DNA of 64,000 bases from Micromonospora pattaloongensis (GCF_900107255.1 NZ_FNPH01000003.1:248001-312000), one strand, 5' to 3'. Positions 8,224 to 16,006 are shown, numbered from the stretch's first letter. Notes: generated from the sequence alone by a model not told the origin. Made by a program: numbers and translations.

Positions 8224-8247
8224 GTCCCAACCCCAACCTTTCCCGCC

Positions 8248-8380
8248 GACATCGAGACGGGCGATCGTCTCGGGCGCCGTGGGGCCGGGCCCGGCCAGGT
8301 CGACCAGCGGCACGATCCTGGATTGCCGCGCCTCGGCGACCGTGGTCGGCCAGTCGGCCTCGATCCTCACGTGGCTATCG
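8248..8380 (-). pseudogene. Duplicated 5-prime fragment of nfi (endonuclease V)
   Basis: The 123 nt from GTG 8370 to 8248 encode VRIEADWPTTVAEA...LVDLAGPGPTAPETIARLDV, matching the start of the intact nfi product (MKIEAHWPTTVAEA...LVDLTGPGPTEPETIAGLDV) with a 6-nt deletion. Nucleotide similarity is strong from 7080 to about 7218 against 8248 to about 8380, including a few bases upstream of the start codon, and stops abruptly right after the first active-site Asp. The fragment is in the same orientation as nfi and about 1.16 kb from it, so the immunity/toxin/antitoxin copy B is bracketed by a direct repeat of the nfi 5-prime end. It runs in frame into the immunity gene at 8223. Confidence 0.8.
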
Positions 8381-8471
8381 TCACGAGCCCCACGGCGCCA
8401 TCCCGGTCGGCGTCCGACTCCCCGCCCGGCGTCACTCTCGAACTCGGGCTGGAAACCCGAGCTACGCATGG

Positions 8472-8906
8472 TCACTCCGCAAGCGATGCGTCGGCAGCCG
8501 GGTCACCGTCCTGCCGCAACTTCTCCTCGAACATCACAAAAGTTTTGCGTGCCAGGCCCTCGATGAGCGCGCGCTCCGCCGCCGTCAATGCACGATCTTC
8601 CGCATCCGCCACGTCCATGATCGACTTCATCGTCTCATACAGCGCGTAGACCGAACCTTCACCTTTAAGCACTTCGGCGCGGTTTCTCTCGACGAGCTGT
8701 ACGAATTCTTCTCGCGAAATGACGTCGACCTCACCCCCGCGCGCAAACAAGATCTTGTCGGCTAAATGATTGACCGCCTCCCACCCGCCGGTCCTTCCCG
8801 ACAAACGCCATGCAGCTAGGCCGCCACTCGCCGTTCGAACCATCTTCACGGGGAACGTGTAGTACTCAAAAAAGACAGGGAGGTTAATCCCAGTCACATC
8901 GCTCAC
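8472..8906 (-). CDS. Hypothetical protein in toxin island
   Basis: A 144-aa acidic, soluble protein that I do not recognise. It has no signal peptide or membrane helix; the N-terminal third looks beta-rich and the C-terminal half helical (VISREEFVQLVERNRAEVL; DRALTAAERALIEGLARKTFVMFEEKL). Start GTG 8906 is preceded by AGGCGAGG at a suitable distance. Base composition is visibly less GC-rich than the flanking backbone (runs such as GAATTCTTCTCGCGAAATGA), a sign of foreign origin shared with other toxin-island parts. The position between two toxin/immunity blocks, and size, fit an immunity protein whose toxin has been lost, but nothing in the sequence proves it. Its stop codon overlaps a GTG that opens the frame containing the nfi fragment. 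Confidence 0.55.
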   Translation of the reverse strand: MSDVTGINLPVFFEYYTFPVKMVRTASGGLAAWRLSGRTGGWEAVNHLADKILFARGGEVDVISREEFVQLVERNRAEVLKGEGSVYALYETMKSIMDVADAEDRALTAAERALIEGLARKTFVMFEEKLRQDGDPAADASLAE

Positions 8907-9247
8907 TCGCCAGATCCTCGCCTACAACTCTGTTGCCGATCGCACGTTCACCCACCGCCAAGTGACGCTCCCTTCCCTTGCCAGAGCTTTGAGGTCTCGC
9001 GGCGGTGCCGGATTTGTCGAGGGAGAGATCCACGCGGAAACGCGGGCCGCCACGGGCATAGACATCGTCGCCGAGAGCGACGACGAGGCGAGAGACGTGC
9101 CGCCTGACGATGCGGGCTCCGCGGGTGACCGGTGCGCCGCGACATCAACCTCTACCTCTCCAAGGAGTTGGTCTCAGTCGTCCGTGAAGCGGCCCTGCGG
9201 GTCATCATCAGCTCGCTCGCAGCACTCCCAGCGCGGGTGTCGACCTC
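8907..9247. other. Gene-free stretch between toxin operon terminator and next gene
   Basis: No supported gene. Short frames exist on both strands (for example a plus-strand frame beginning at 9132) but they show no family resemblance or ribosome site, and the latter runs across the terminator hairpin. The stretch should hold the promoter of the gene at 8906; I see no clear -35/-10 pair. Confidence 0.5.
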
Positions 9248-9270
9248 ACCTCCCAGTTTCACTGGGAGGT
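9248..9270 (-). terminator. Terminator of the toxin operon
   Basis: Perfect 10-bp inverted repeat ACCTCCCAGT / ACTGGGAGGT with a 3-nt loop, starting 11 nt past the stop codon of the YwqK antitoxin at 9281. This marks the end of the YbaB-WXG100-toxin-immunity-antitoxin transcription unit. Confidence 0.75.
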
Positions 9271-9280
9271 TCCGAAACAG

Positions 9281-9616
9281 CTACCGCTCGATGAGCGAGC
9301 CATCCTCTGCCCAGCGAAGGATGCGATGAACGCGGCCGTCGTCTGCGAACTCCCGCTGCTCCTTCAACTGCCCGCCCGGATACCAGTAACGATGGACGCC
9401 GGTTTCCCTGCCCTGCGCCCACTGGCCTTCCTGACTGAGTGAGCCGTTGGGATGATACTGCCGCTCGATGCCGTCCTGGAACCCATGTCGGTATTCCTGC
9501 GTTCCGGAAACTGTCCCATCTGCGAAGTACTCGACCAGCTCCCCCGTGAAAGGCCTGCCGTCCGCGAGTGCGCAGAGATTCTCGTCCCACTCGACATCGT
9601 CCATGCCTAGTCTCAT
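9281..9616 (-). CDS. YwqK-family antitoxin, copy A (cognate of the YwqJ-type toxin tail)
   Basis: A 111-aa MORN-variant protein: repeats GTQEYRHGFQDGIERQY, SLSQEGQWAQGRETGVHRYW and QLKEQREFADDGRVHRILRW. It belongs to the YwqK antitoxin family and is paralogous to the gene at 7213-7569. The ATG at 9616 follows the stop codon of the deaminase toxin tail by 3 nt, the classic toxin-immunity arrangement, and alignment with copy B supports this start over an in-frame ATG four codons later. It is the last gene before the strong terminator at 9248-9270. Expected to act in the cytoplasm by binding the deaminase domain of the toxin made by its own or sister cells. Confidence 0.8.
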   Translation of the reverse strand: MRLGMDDVEWDENLCALADGRPFTGELVEYFADGTVSGTQEYRHGFQDGIERQYHPNGSLSQEGQWAQGRETGVHRYWYPGGQLKEQREFADDGRVHRILRWAEDGSLIER

Positions 9617-9619
9617 CGA

Positions 9620-12600
9620 TTACTCTTCCCACTTGTCGCCGTCGGGGCCCCCTGGAAACTTCCCGGCATTACAGGGGACATCGAAAATAATACCCGTGCA
9701 GTTGGCACAGCACGGAGCTGCCAGTCCACCACGTATCCATGGAAAATAGTTGTCGATTCGCAACTCCTTCAGCGCCGACGCGTCGACCGGCAGGCCCTCT
9801 GCCTCCCGGACCCAGAGCAGCTCACTGACCGAGTAAACCTCCGAATGCCGACCAGGAGTCGAGCGATGTCGGTAGGGCGTTCCCCACTCGTACGTGACAC
9901 CCTGCGCGACGCACTCCGCGCGGTAAGCGTCAAGGCGCGCACGCACAAGTGGGTGCAGCTGTGTTTCCTCGATGCCGAGACGATTGTGTCCCTCAGTGAT
10001 CCGCCCGGTGAGACGGTCCACCGCAACAGACACGCACGGCTGAACGGTCTGACGTCTGATCTGCGGAAAATTCCCATCCTTTGCGTATTCGAGCCACAAC
10101 TCAACCCGCTCGGCCAGCACCCGTCCGAGGTAATCCTTAATCGGAACCCAGTCGCCATCTATCAGCACGTCATCGATCAGGCCGTCGTCCGCGCGACGCA
10201 CGGGTAGATCCGGCGTGCCGAGGACGGGCAGCGGCCGAATCTCCGACAGTTCGGTACGCGCAAGGTGCTCGAGCACGCGTTGCGCTTCGGCGACTCTTGC
10301 AAGCGACGTGGCATCGCCCGCTGATCCCGACCCGCCGGGCAACGCAGCAGAATCATCCCCACGAGCCCCAGGGCTTTCCTCGATTGCAGATGACGGGGCC
10401 ACGTGCTCACGGCGGTCGGGGCTCACGGCCTCACGAGACAGCGACGGTGTCCGACCCGCTGCTGGACGCGAGTCCGCAGGCAACTGGTCACGCGACGTGT
10501 CGTGGGGCGCCTCTTCTATGCCTGGGAGCCTGCGCCTTCCAGGCACATCCGGAACAGTTCCTCCTCGCCCGGCAGCTCGGTCCCGAGCCACTCCTGGGCG
10601 ATCCGCTCCGCTTCCTCGCGGGTCACCGGCGTCTGCCGGTCCGCGTACTGGTCGTCGAAGATCCAGGGAGCCGCGATCTTCGGGTTGTACATCCAAGCCC
10701 GCTTCGGCACGCTCCAAATCACTGCTTGCAACGGACCCATCCACACTCGCATGGCGATCAGCCCCGAGGGCGGGCCCCCTTCCGTCTGCGACAACGCGTG
10801 ATAGCCGAACTCGTCCGACGTCATCCCCTAAACCGAGCCTTTCTCCACGCGGGAAGTCGTCAATGGTAAGTCCGCGGGCGTCAACTATGTCAGCGAACGT
10901 ACGGTCTTCCGCGGCCAGTGATTGGTGATACGCATGCCACACGTGTGGCGCCTGCCGTGTCCACTTCTCGAAGGACGTGTCCTTTGCATCCGGCAGCCCA
11001 CCCAAGTCGTCGGGCATGCGTTCCGCGACGGCCGTCTCCTTATTCAACCGCAGGATGTCCAGAAATGCCTCGACCCTCGCGGTCGGCGTAGCCGTTTCGA
11101 GCCGCACGACCTCATACAACTTGTGCGTCCGTTTGCCGAGTAGGCGGGATGCCTCGGTTGGGAACTGAACCTCCATGAGGTGACCGCCCGGCGTTCGCAT
11201 CGTCACGTTGACGCCGTTGTATCGGTTGCCGTCCCGCCAGAAGTTCTTCACGTCCTCTAGCCGGTAGCCCTGCGCCGACAGGCCATCCAAGACTGCCTGA
11301 AGCGTTGCGCTGTACCCCACCTCTGGCGTCTGGACCGAGAAGCGCACCAGGTCGTTTGCCTGGGCTAGGAAGAGGTCCGGCTCAATACCGACCGCCTCGT
11401 GCTGCTCAGCGAACTTACGGGCGAGGGACGACAACTCCTTGGTGCGGTACTCGGTGTCTACCAGCGTCGGACGCTCATCGTCCGGGCCCGCCGGGATCGT
11501 CTCCACCGCCCCGGACAGGTCCTGCAGCACCGCGTCCGCCACGATCCGCGCTTCCGCGACCGCCCCTTCGAGCGCCGCTCGGTGATCGGACCGCAATTCT
11601 TCCAGGATCTGCTGCTCTGCGGCCCGCGGGTCGAGCTCCCCAGCCTGCGCCGCGTCACCGTCTTGCATTGGGGACTGCATCGGACCGCTCGGTGTCGACG
11701 CCGAGTCAGCGGCGGTGGCAGGGCTCACGTCGCCCGGCGGCGGTCCACCGGCGGGAGCCGCAGGTGTCGTCGCCGTCGTGGGGCTGTCGAGCAGATACAG
11801 CCGGTTGACGTGCAGGCCGTGATCGGAGGCCGTGGTGACGGGTCCGGGCGAGATCCGGTTCAGCGGTGCGTCCGCGGTGACGGGGCCGACGTTCACCGGC
11901 GGTGCGGGCGGAGCGGCGGTCTCCCCCGTGACCGGCGGGCGCGCGCTGTACGTCCCCTGCGGGTATCCGTTCAGCGGCATCGGATTGCCGTTGCCATCCA
12001 GCACGAGCGCGTCGATCGACACCACGTTGCTGTCGGAGGCCACGCCCCAGTGCTTGTGGGGCGGGTCGTTCTCACCGATGACGCCGACCTGCGGGTCGAC
12101 GTAGAGGATGGTGCCGTTCTGGTTCATCGCCACCCAGGCGTGTGCGCTGCCGCCCTCCCACTGGTTCACGATGAACGCGTACGAGCCGTGTCCGCCCGTC
12201 AACAACTGGTTGTGCAGCGCGGTGTACCCCTGGTAGACGGTCTGCTGCGCCACCGCCGGGTCCAGGTGGCGGACGTTCGGCGAGAGCTGCTGGAACCGGC
12301 CACCCGTGACGTCCTCGACGCGTCCGGGCCCGTCGTCTTCGCCACCGAGTGGTCGATTCACATCGCCCAGCGCGTACCCGTCGAACGTGCGCGGCGCCGA
12401 GACGCGCGGTCGGCCGTGCACCCAGGTCTCGTAGAGCGACAGCGAGCAGTCCAGGCAGTTGATCCCGCGCGTCGGGTCCATGGCGGGGCCGCCGTCGTTG
12501 GCCAGCCCGAACCAGTTCCCCTGGCGCGGGTCGGCGGTGCGGATGACGTTGCCGTCCGCGTCGCGCGGCATCGCGCGCTCCAGGTCCGCCTGGTGCAGCG

Positions 12601-15064
12601 CCAGCGGCGGGCGCAGTCCGCCGCGTTGCCCGTACGGGCGGGTGCTGTCGACCGACGGCGGGTGATCGGTGCCGGTGAGCGCGGAGACGGTGCCGGTGCC
12701 GACCGCGCCCGGCGCGAGAGTGCCGACGTCGTCGTTGATGCGCTGGAAGTCGGCGTCGTTGTCGATGAGCACCTGTTCCGGTGCCTGTGTGCCCGCCAGC
12801 ACGGCCTCCGCCTGGAGGGACCGTTGGTGCGCCCAGTCGTCCCAGGCGATAGCCGCGTCGTAGAACTGCTGCGCCTGCGCTTTGTCGCCGGCACGGTTCA
12901 GCCGGAGGGCTTCGGCCCCGTGGGCGCTGGCCTGCGCGCGCGCCTTAACAGCTTCCGCGCGAAGCTCGGCCGCGAGCTTGTCTCGGCGGTTCTGCTCGTA
13001 CGTGGCGCGCGCGTGTTGCGCGTACCCGCGGTAACCACGCCGTTCGAGGCCGTCGTCGACGGGCGGCTGTTGTGGGGGCCGGGTGGGCGGCGGAGCGACG
13101 ACGGGCGCCACATTGTTGTTGCGGTCGGCCGGCGTGACGCCCGAGCCGTCGCCGGGTTGACGCGGCGGGTGCCCGCCGCCGTGCGGAGCCGGTGTCGCGG
13201 TGCCCCCGGTCGATGGCGGGGTGTCGACGGCCGGCGACCGGCCGTTGGTTGCGGGCGTCGTCGACGTCACTGCGGAGGCCGACGCGGCCGGGGATGTCGC
13301 GGTGACGGCCGATGTGGAGACGGCCGGCGTCGGCGACGTCGCGGGGGACGTCGACGGTGCCGGATTCGTCGACGGCGACAGCGTGGACGACGACGCGACC
13401 GGCGTCGACGGAACGGCCGGCGTCGGCGGCGGCGTCGACGGAACGGCCGGCGTCGGCGCCGGCGTCGACGGAACGGCCGGCGTCGGCGCCGGCGTCGACG
13501 GAGCGGCCACAGTCGACGGTGAAACGCCGGCCGACACGGACGTGGAGGTCGTCGCCGGGAGCGCGGGCGCCGCGGCGGCGGCGAGAGACGTGCCGGCCGA
13601 CACACCGGTGGTTGGTGGAGCCGCGGTCACCGGCGGAGCCGAACCCGTCATCGGCGCGGTGCTCACCGGGGTCGCGACCGGGTTCGACGCGCTGACCGCC
13701 ACGGACGGGCTGCCCGCCGAAGCCCCCGTCTGCACCGCTGCGCCGCCGCTCGGGGCCGCGACCGAGCCGCCGCCAAGGGCCGGTGCGGCGGCGGTGGAGA
13801 CGGGATCCGCCGTCACGGTGCCGGCGAGGCTCACGTCCGAACCGCCGGAATGGGACGGCCCGGCGTACGTCGGGGTCGCCACCGGGGCCGGGCCGGAAGA
13901 GGAAACCGACGGCGCCGAGTAGGGGGCACCGGACATGGACGGCCCGGAGGTGGTCGTCGCGACCGGCGAAGCCTCGATGCCCGGTGGCGGGCCGGAGAGG
14001 TCGACGGGAGCGGAGAAGTTCGCCGGCGGCGACGGGGCGTTGGACAGCCCGGAGAGCTGCGCGTTGACGCGGGCGTTGAGCGCGTTCGTCGACTGGTTGA
14101 TCCCGGAGCTGCTCGCGCCGGAGGTCGCCGCGCGCGCCAGGTCCTCGAAGCCCGGCAGCCCGCCTCCGGTGGCGAGGCTGGCCGCGCTCTCCCCCAGCAC
14201 CTCGGCGCCCATCTCCCGGCCGAGGTGCTCGCCGACGCGCCCCGCACGGGTCGTCGCGTGTCCACCGAGTCCGGCCAACGAGGCGCCCGCGCCGCCGGCG
14301 AAACCGCCGAGCGCGGACATGCCCACCGAACCGACGTCGATGCCGTCCCGCCGGCCCGTGGTGTTCTGGTAGATCTGCGTACCGAGGTCGATGCTGACCT
14401 CTTCGCCCGCCTCCTTGAGCCCTTCGATGCCGGCCTTCCTGGCGAACGACTTCAGCCCGCGCTCGCTGACCTGTTTCGCGGCCTTCTCCGCCGCCTCCTT
14501 CACGCCCTTGCGCAGCGTCTTCTTCGCGAGCTGACCGATCAGCCGGCGGAAGATCTGCTGGATGATGGTGCGCGTCGCGGCCAGGACGGGCGCGGCGGCC
14601 GGAGACGCCGCACCGGCGGTGAGCGCGACCGCGACGGCCAGCGCGAGCAACTCCACGACGAGGATGCCGACCTGGATCCACACCTCGATCTTGGCGGCCT
14701 CGATGTCGCAGCCGGTCTCCTGGACGAGCTGGCCGAGGTCGTGGCTGACGGTCAGCAGCAGGAGCAGCGCGGCCTCGTCACCCTCGGCGACCTTGCGCCA
14801 CGCCGCGTCGAACGCCGCCCCGACCGCACCCGTGTTGCCGTACCCGCTCAACACCTCGCCCGCCGCGGCGAAGGCATCGTCGCGCGGCCCGGCCAGCACG
14901 GACGCCACCGAGAACCACTGGTCCGCGAGATCCCAGACCTCTTTCTCGTTCCCCTCGGGCCACTCCACCCCGATGACCCACTCCAGGCCCTCGTAGACCC
15001 ACCCGGGAAGGTCCCAGGGCGAGTAGTCGAGTGGATGCGGGATCGGACTCGGCAGGACGGTCAC
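9620..15064 (-). CDS. Type VII-secreted polymorphic toxin (CpnT-like N-terminus, papain-fold, RelA/SpoT-like and YwqJ-deaminase modules)
   Basis: An 1814-aa frame. Residues 1-130 resemble the helical CpnT/WXG100-like export domain; 130-330 hold hydrophobic and amphipathic helices; about 330-680 are Pro/Ser/Thr/Ala-rich linker. Residues about 820-1060 look like the papain-fold toxin 1 (glutamine deamidase) family with Cys870 in INCLDC, His975 in GSAHAWVAM and Asp990 in LYVDPQ. Residues about 1170-1410 show RelA/SpoT synthetase-type signs: R1207-x-K1209...K1217, Asp1238 in DLVRFSV, NRYNGVNV, E1298-V-Q1300-F-P-T and THKLYE. Residues about 1570-1814 are a YwqJ-type deaminase with His1740-S-Glu1742 and Cys1786-A-N-Cys1789. 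Between 1414 and 1517 the translation is low-complexity, because a real immunity gene is encoded there in another frame; the true toxin may end near 10828 (TAG) if one base is shifted, leaving the tail as a separate cassette. Start GTG 15064 follows GGGGAGG. Confidence 0.75.
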   Translation of the reverse strand: MTVLPSPIPHPLDYSPWDLPGWVYEGLEWVIGVEWPEGNEKEVWDLADQWFSVASVLAGPRDDAFAAAGEVLSGYGNTGAVGAAFDAAWRKVAEGDEAALLLLLTVSHDLGQLVQETGCDIEAAKIEVWIQVGILVVELLALAVAVALTAGAASPAAAPVLAATRTIIQQIFRRLIGQLAKKTLRKGVKEAAEKAAKQVSERGLKSFARKAGIEGLKEAGEEVSIDLGTQIYQNTTGRRDGIDVGSVGMSALGGFAGGAGASLAGLGGHATTRAGRVGEHLGREMGAEVLGESAASLATGGGLPGFEDLARAATSGASSSGINQSTNALNARVNAQLSGLSNAPSPPANFSAPVDLSGPPPGIEASPVATTTSGPSMSGAPYSAPSVSSSGPAPVATPTYAGPSHSGGSDVSLAGTVTADPVSTAAAPALGGGSVAAPSGGAAVQTGASAGSPSVAVSASNPVATPVSTAPMTGSAPPVTAAPPTTGVSAGTSLAAAAAPALPATTSTSVSAGVSPSTVAAPSTPAPTPAVPSTPAPTPAVPSTPPPTPAVPSTPVASSSTLSPSTNPAPSTSPATSPTPAVSTSAVTATSPAASASAVTSTTPATNGRSPAVDTPPSTGGTATPAPHGGGHPPRQPGDGSGVTPADRNNNVAPVVAPPPTRPPQQPPVDDGLERRGYRGYAQHARATYEQNRRDKLAAELRAEAVKARAQASAHGAEALRLNRAGDKAQAQQFYDAAIAWDDWAHQRSLQAEAVLAGTQAPEQVLIDNDADFQRINDDVGTLAPGAVGTGTVSALTGTDHPPSVDSTRPYGQRGGLRPPLALHQADLERAMPRDADGNVIRTADPRQGNWFGLANDGGPAMDPTRGINCLDCSLSLYETWVHGRPRVSAPRTFDGYALGDVNRPLGGEDDGPGRVEDVTGGRFQQLSPNVRHLDPAVAQQTVYQGYTALHNQLLTGGHGSYAFIVNQWEGGSAHAWVAMNQNGTILYVDPQVGVIGENDPPHKHWGVASDSNVVSIDALVLDGNGNPMPLNGYPQGTYSARPPVTGETAAPPAPPVNVGPVTADAPLNRISPGPVTTASDHGLHVNRLYLLDSPTTATTPAAPAGGPPPGDVSPATAADSASTPSGPMQSPMQDGDAAQAGELDPRAAEQQILEELRSDHRAALEGAVAEARIVADAVLQDLSGAVETIPAGPDDERPTLVDTEYRTKELSSLARKFAEQHEAVGIEPDLFLAQANDLVRFSVQTPEVGYSATLQAVLDGLSAQGYRLEDVKNFWRDGNRYNGVNVTMRTPGGHLMEVQFPTEASRLLGKRTHKLYEVVRLETATPTARVEAFLDILRLNKETAVAERMPDDLGGLPDAKDTSFEKWTRQAPHVWHAYHQSLAAEDRTFADIVDARGLTIDDFPRGERLGLGDDVGRVRLSRVVADGRGPALGADRHASVDGSVASSDLERAEAGLDVQPEDRGSLDLRRPVRGPADAGDPRGSGADRPGVARDRAAGRGGTVPDVPGRRRLPGIEEAPHDTSRDQLPADSRPAAGRTPSLSREAVSPDRREHVAPSSAIEESPGARGDDSAALPGGSGSAGDATSLARVAEAQRVLEHLARTELSEIRPLPVLGTPDLPVRRADDGLIDDVLIDGDWVPIKDYLGRVLAERVELWLEYAKDGNFPQIRRQTVQPCVSVAVDRLTGRITEGHNRLGIEETQLHPLVRARLDAYRAECVAQGVTYEWGTPYRHRSTPGRHSEVYSVSELLWVREAEGLPVDASALKELRIDNYFPWIRGGLAAPCCANCTGIIFDVPCNAGKFPGGPDGDKWEE
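10516..10824 (-). CDS. Candidate immunity protein nested between toxin modules, copy A
   Basis: A 102-aa protein beginning MTSDEFGYHALSQTEGG, wholly contained, in a different frame, within the long toxin frame. That it is the real coding frame is shown by its normal amino-acid composition and by conservation with the paralogue at 7909-8223 (APWIFDDQYADRQ, AERIAxExLGTELP), whereas the overlapping toxin frame reads as Arg/Asp/Gly/Pro-rich filler. The ATG follows an in-frame TAG by 3 nt and lies immediately behind the RelA/SpoT-like module, so the likely job is to neutralise that module. No known immunity family is recognised (it is neither obviously SUKH nor Imm-type). Followed after about 50 nt by the linker of the YwqJ deaminase cassette. 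Confidence 0.7.
   Translation of the reverse strand: MTSDEFGYHALSQTEGGPPSGLIAMRVWMGPLQAVIWSVPKRAWMYNPKIAAPWIFDDQYADRQTPVTREEAERIAQEWLGTELPGEEELFRMCLEGAGSQA
13411..13500. repeat. Three tandem 30-bp units in the toxin linker
   Basis: Three near-identical 30-bp units (period GAACGGCCGGCGTCGG...GTCGACG; the first differs at one base) lie in the toxin gene and encode the minus-strand peptide repeat STPAPTPAVP (one copy STPPPTPAVP), with partial units on both sides. This gives an extended linker between export and toxin domains and is a site for slippage. Confidence 0.8.
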
Positions 15065-15106
15065 GCGGTAACGCCTCCCCGGTTACGACGCGGCTGGACG
15101 GCAGGG

Positions 15107-15433
15107 TCAGATCGCGGTGTCGCGCACCCGCTGCGCCGCGGCCGCGTCGGTCTCCACGTTCGCCCTGACCGACTGCACGACGTTGGCGCCGAGTCCCTCC
15201 ACGTAGCCGCCGACGCTCCGCCACGAGCCGAGGATCAGCGTCTCGAACTGGCGGTACGTCTTCTCGAACGCCGCCCCGATGTCGTCCCTGCCCCACGGCG
15301 GATCCGCGCTGGCCGCCGCGATCCGGGCGCCCAGCCCGTCCCGCGCCGCAGTGATCGCCCTACCGGCGTACGCCAGGTCGACGCCGCCGCGGTGCGCCTG
15401 CGCCGGGTCGAGCCACAGCAGGTCGTCACTCAT
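15107..15433 (-). CDS. WXG100/ESAT-6-like type VII secretion protein
   Basis: A 108-aa helical-hairpin protein. The first helix (about residues 12-45) ends in PPWGRDD, a W-x-G-like turn, and the second (about 52-105) contains FEKTYRQFETLILGSWRSVGGYVEGLG. Size, composition and position directly ahead of the large toxin fit a WXG100-family export partner that pairs with the toxin N-terminus for the ESX/type VII machinery; no secretion-machine genes are in the window. ATG 15433 overlaps the upstream YbaB-like gene by 8 nt and 42 nt separate it from the toxin start, consistent with one operon. Confidence 0.75.
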   Translation of the reverse strand: MSDDLLWLDPAQAHRGGVDLAYAGRAITAARDGLGARIAAASADPPWGRDDIGAAFEKTYRQFETLILGSWRSVGGYVEGLGANVVQSVRANVETDAAAAQRVRDTAI

Positions 15434-15851
15434 CGCGTTCCGCCTCCTCGCGCAGGGCCGCGTCGCTGCGTCGCAGCAGCGAGCCGAAGTTGCCGTCCCT
15501 CAGGTAGTCCGCGGCGCCGGAACCGGGCGGCAGATAACCCCGGACCAACTCCTGGACGTCGCTGGTGGCCCGCTCCGTCGCCTGCTGCACCGTCGACGTG
15601 ATCTTCGCAGCCAGCGCCTCGACGTTGTGGTCCCGGTAGATGCGCGGGTCCAACTCCAGCTTGATGAGTTGACCGCGCGGCCCGACCGTCGCCTTGACGT
15701 GGCGGTCCTCGGACTCCGCGGTCACGCGCAGCCGCGCCAGCCGCTGCTGCAGGTCGTCCAACCCGGAGCGCAGCCGCTCGTACTGTCCGAAGACCTCGTC
15801 GAAGCGCGCCCGCAGCGCGCGGTTGGCGTCCCGGTCCGCGGTCTGGGCCAC
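15426..15851 (-). CDS. YbaB/EbfC-like nucleoid-associated family protein of toxin operon
   Basis: A 141-aa protein with the YbaB/EbfC fold pattern: a long N-terminal coiled-coil (about 8-48, RFDEVFGQYERLRSGLDDLQQRLA), the beta hairpin VKATVGPRGQLIKLELDP (about 65-85) and a C-terminal helix. Actinobacterial type VII toxin operons commonly begin with such a gene; whether it binds DNA or acts as a chaperone for the WXG partner is not known. GTG 15851 is preceded by GGGGGAG. It is the first gene of the operon reading leftward through WXG100, toxin and immunity genes. Confidence 0.75.
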   Translation of the reverse strand: MAQTADRDANRALRARFDEVFGQYERLRSGLDDLQQRLARLRVTAESEDRHVKATVGPRGQLIKLELDPRIYRDHNVEALAAKITSTVQQATERATSDVQELVRGYLPPGSGAADYLRDGNFGSLLRRSDAALREEAERDE

Positions 15852-15922
15852 CGGCGTCTCCCCCGTCTGCTGTGGCCAGTGCGTGCGGTCACTGGCGACT
15901 ATCGACCCGTCGGTACCGCCAG

Positions 15923-15928
15923 ACCATA
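15923..15928 (-). promoter_or_regulatory. Possible -10 box of the toxin operon
   Basis: On the minus strand the hexamer TATGGT lies 72 nt upstream of the YbaB-like start, inside the 155-bp divergent region shared with the gene at 16007. No consensus -35 is visible. Confidence 0.3.
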
Positions 15929-16006
15929 CCGGCCGTCATCACACTCCGGTGTCCGGTAGTTTCGGCACCGCATGGGGCACGACCGCGGTCAGGGAAGGCG
16001 ACATTC

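Noticed and set aside
7571..8236. 221-codon frame joining the deaminase remnant with an upstream segment
   Set aside because: The upstream two-thirds is the out-of-frame shadow of the immunity gene at 7909-8223; only the last 86 codons resemble the toxin, and these are frameshifted relative to RIDNHFPW.
9132..9329. Small plus-strand frame with a plausible-looking start (RRDINLYLSKELVSVV)
   Set aside because: No ribosome site or known relative, and it crosses the operon terminator and the end of the antitoxin gene.
11399..13522. 700-codon plus-strand open frame opposite the toxin gene
   Set aside because: Arg-rich, no family resemblance, ending in long Arg/Gly runs; the minus strand has recognisable toxin domains with catalytic residues in frame.
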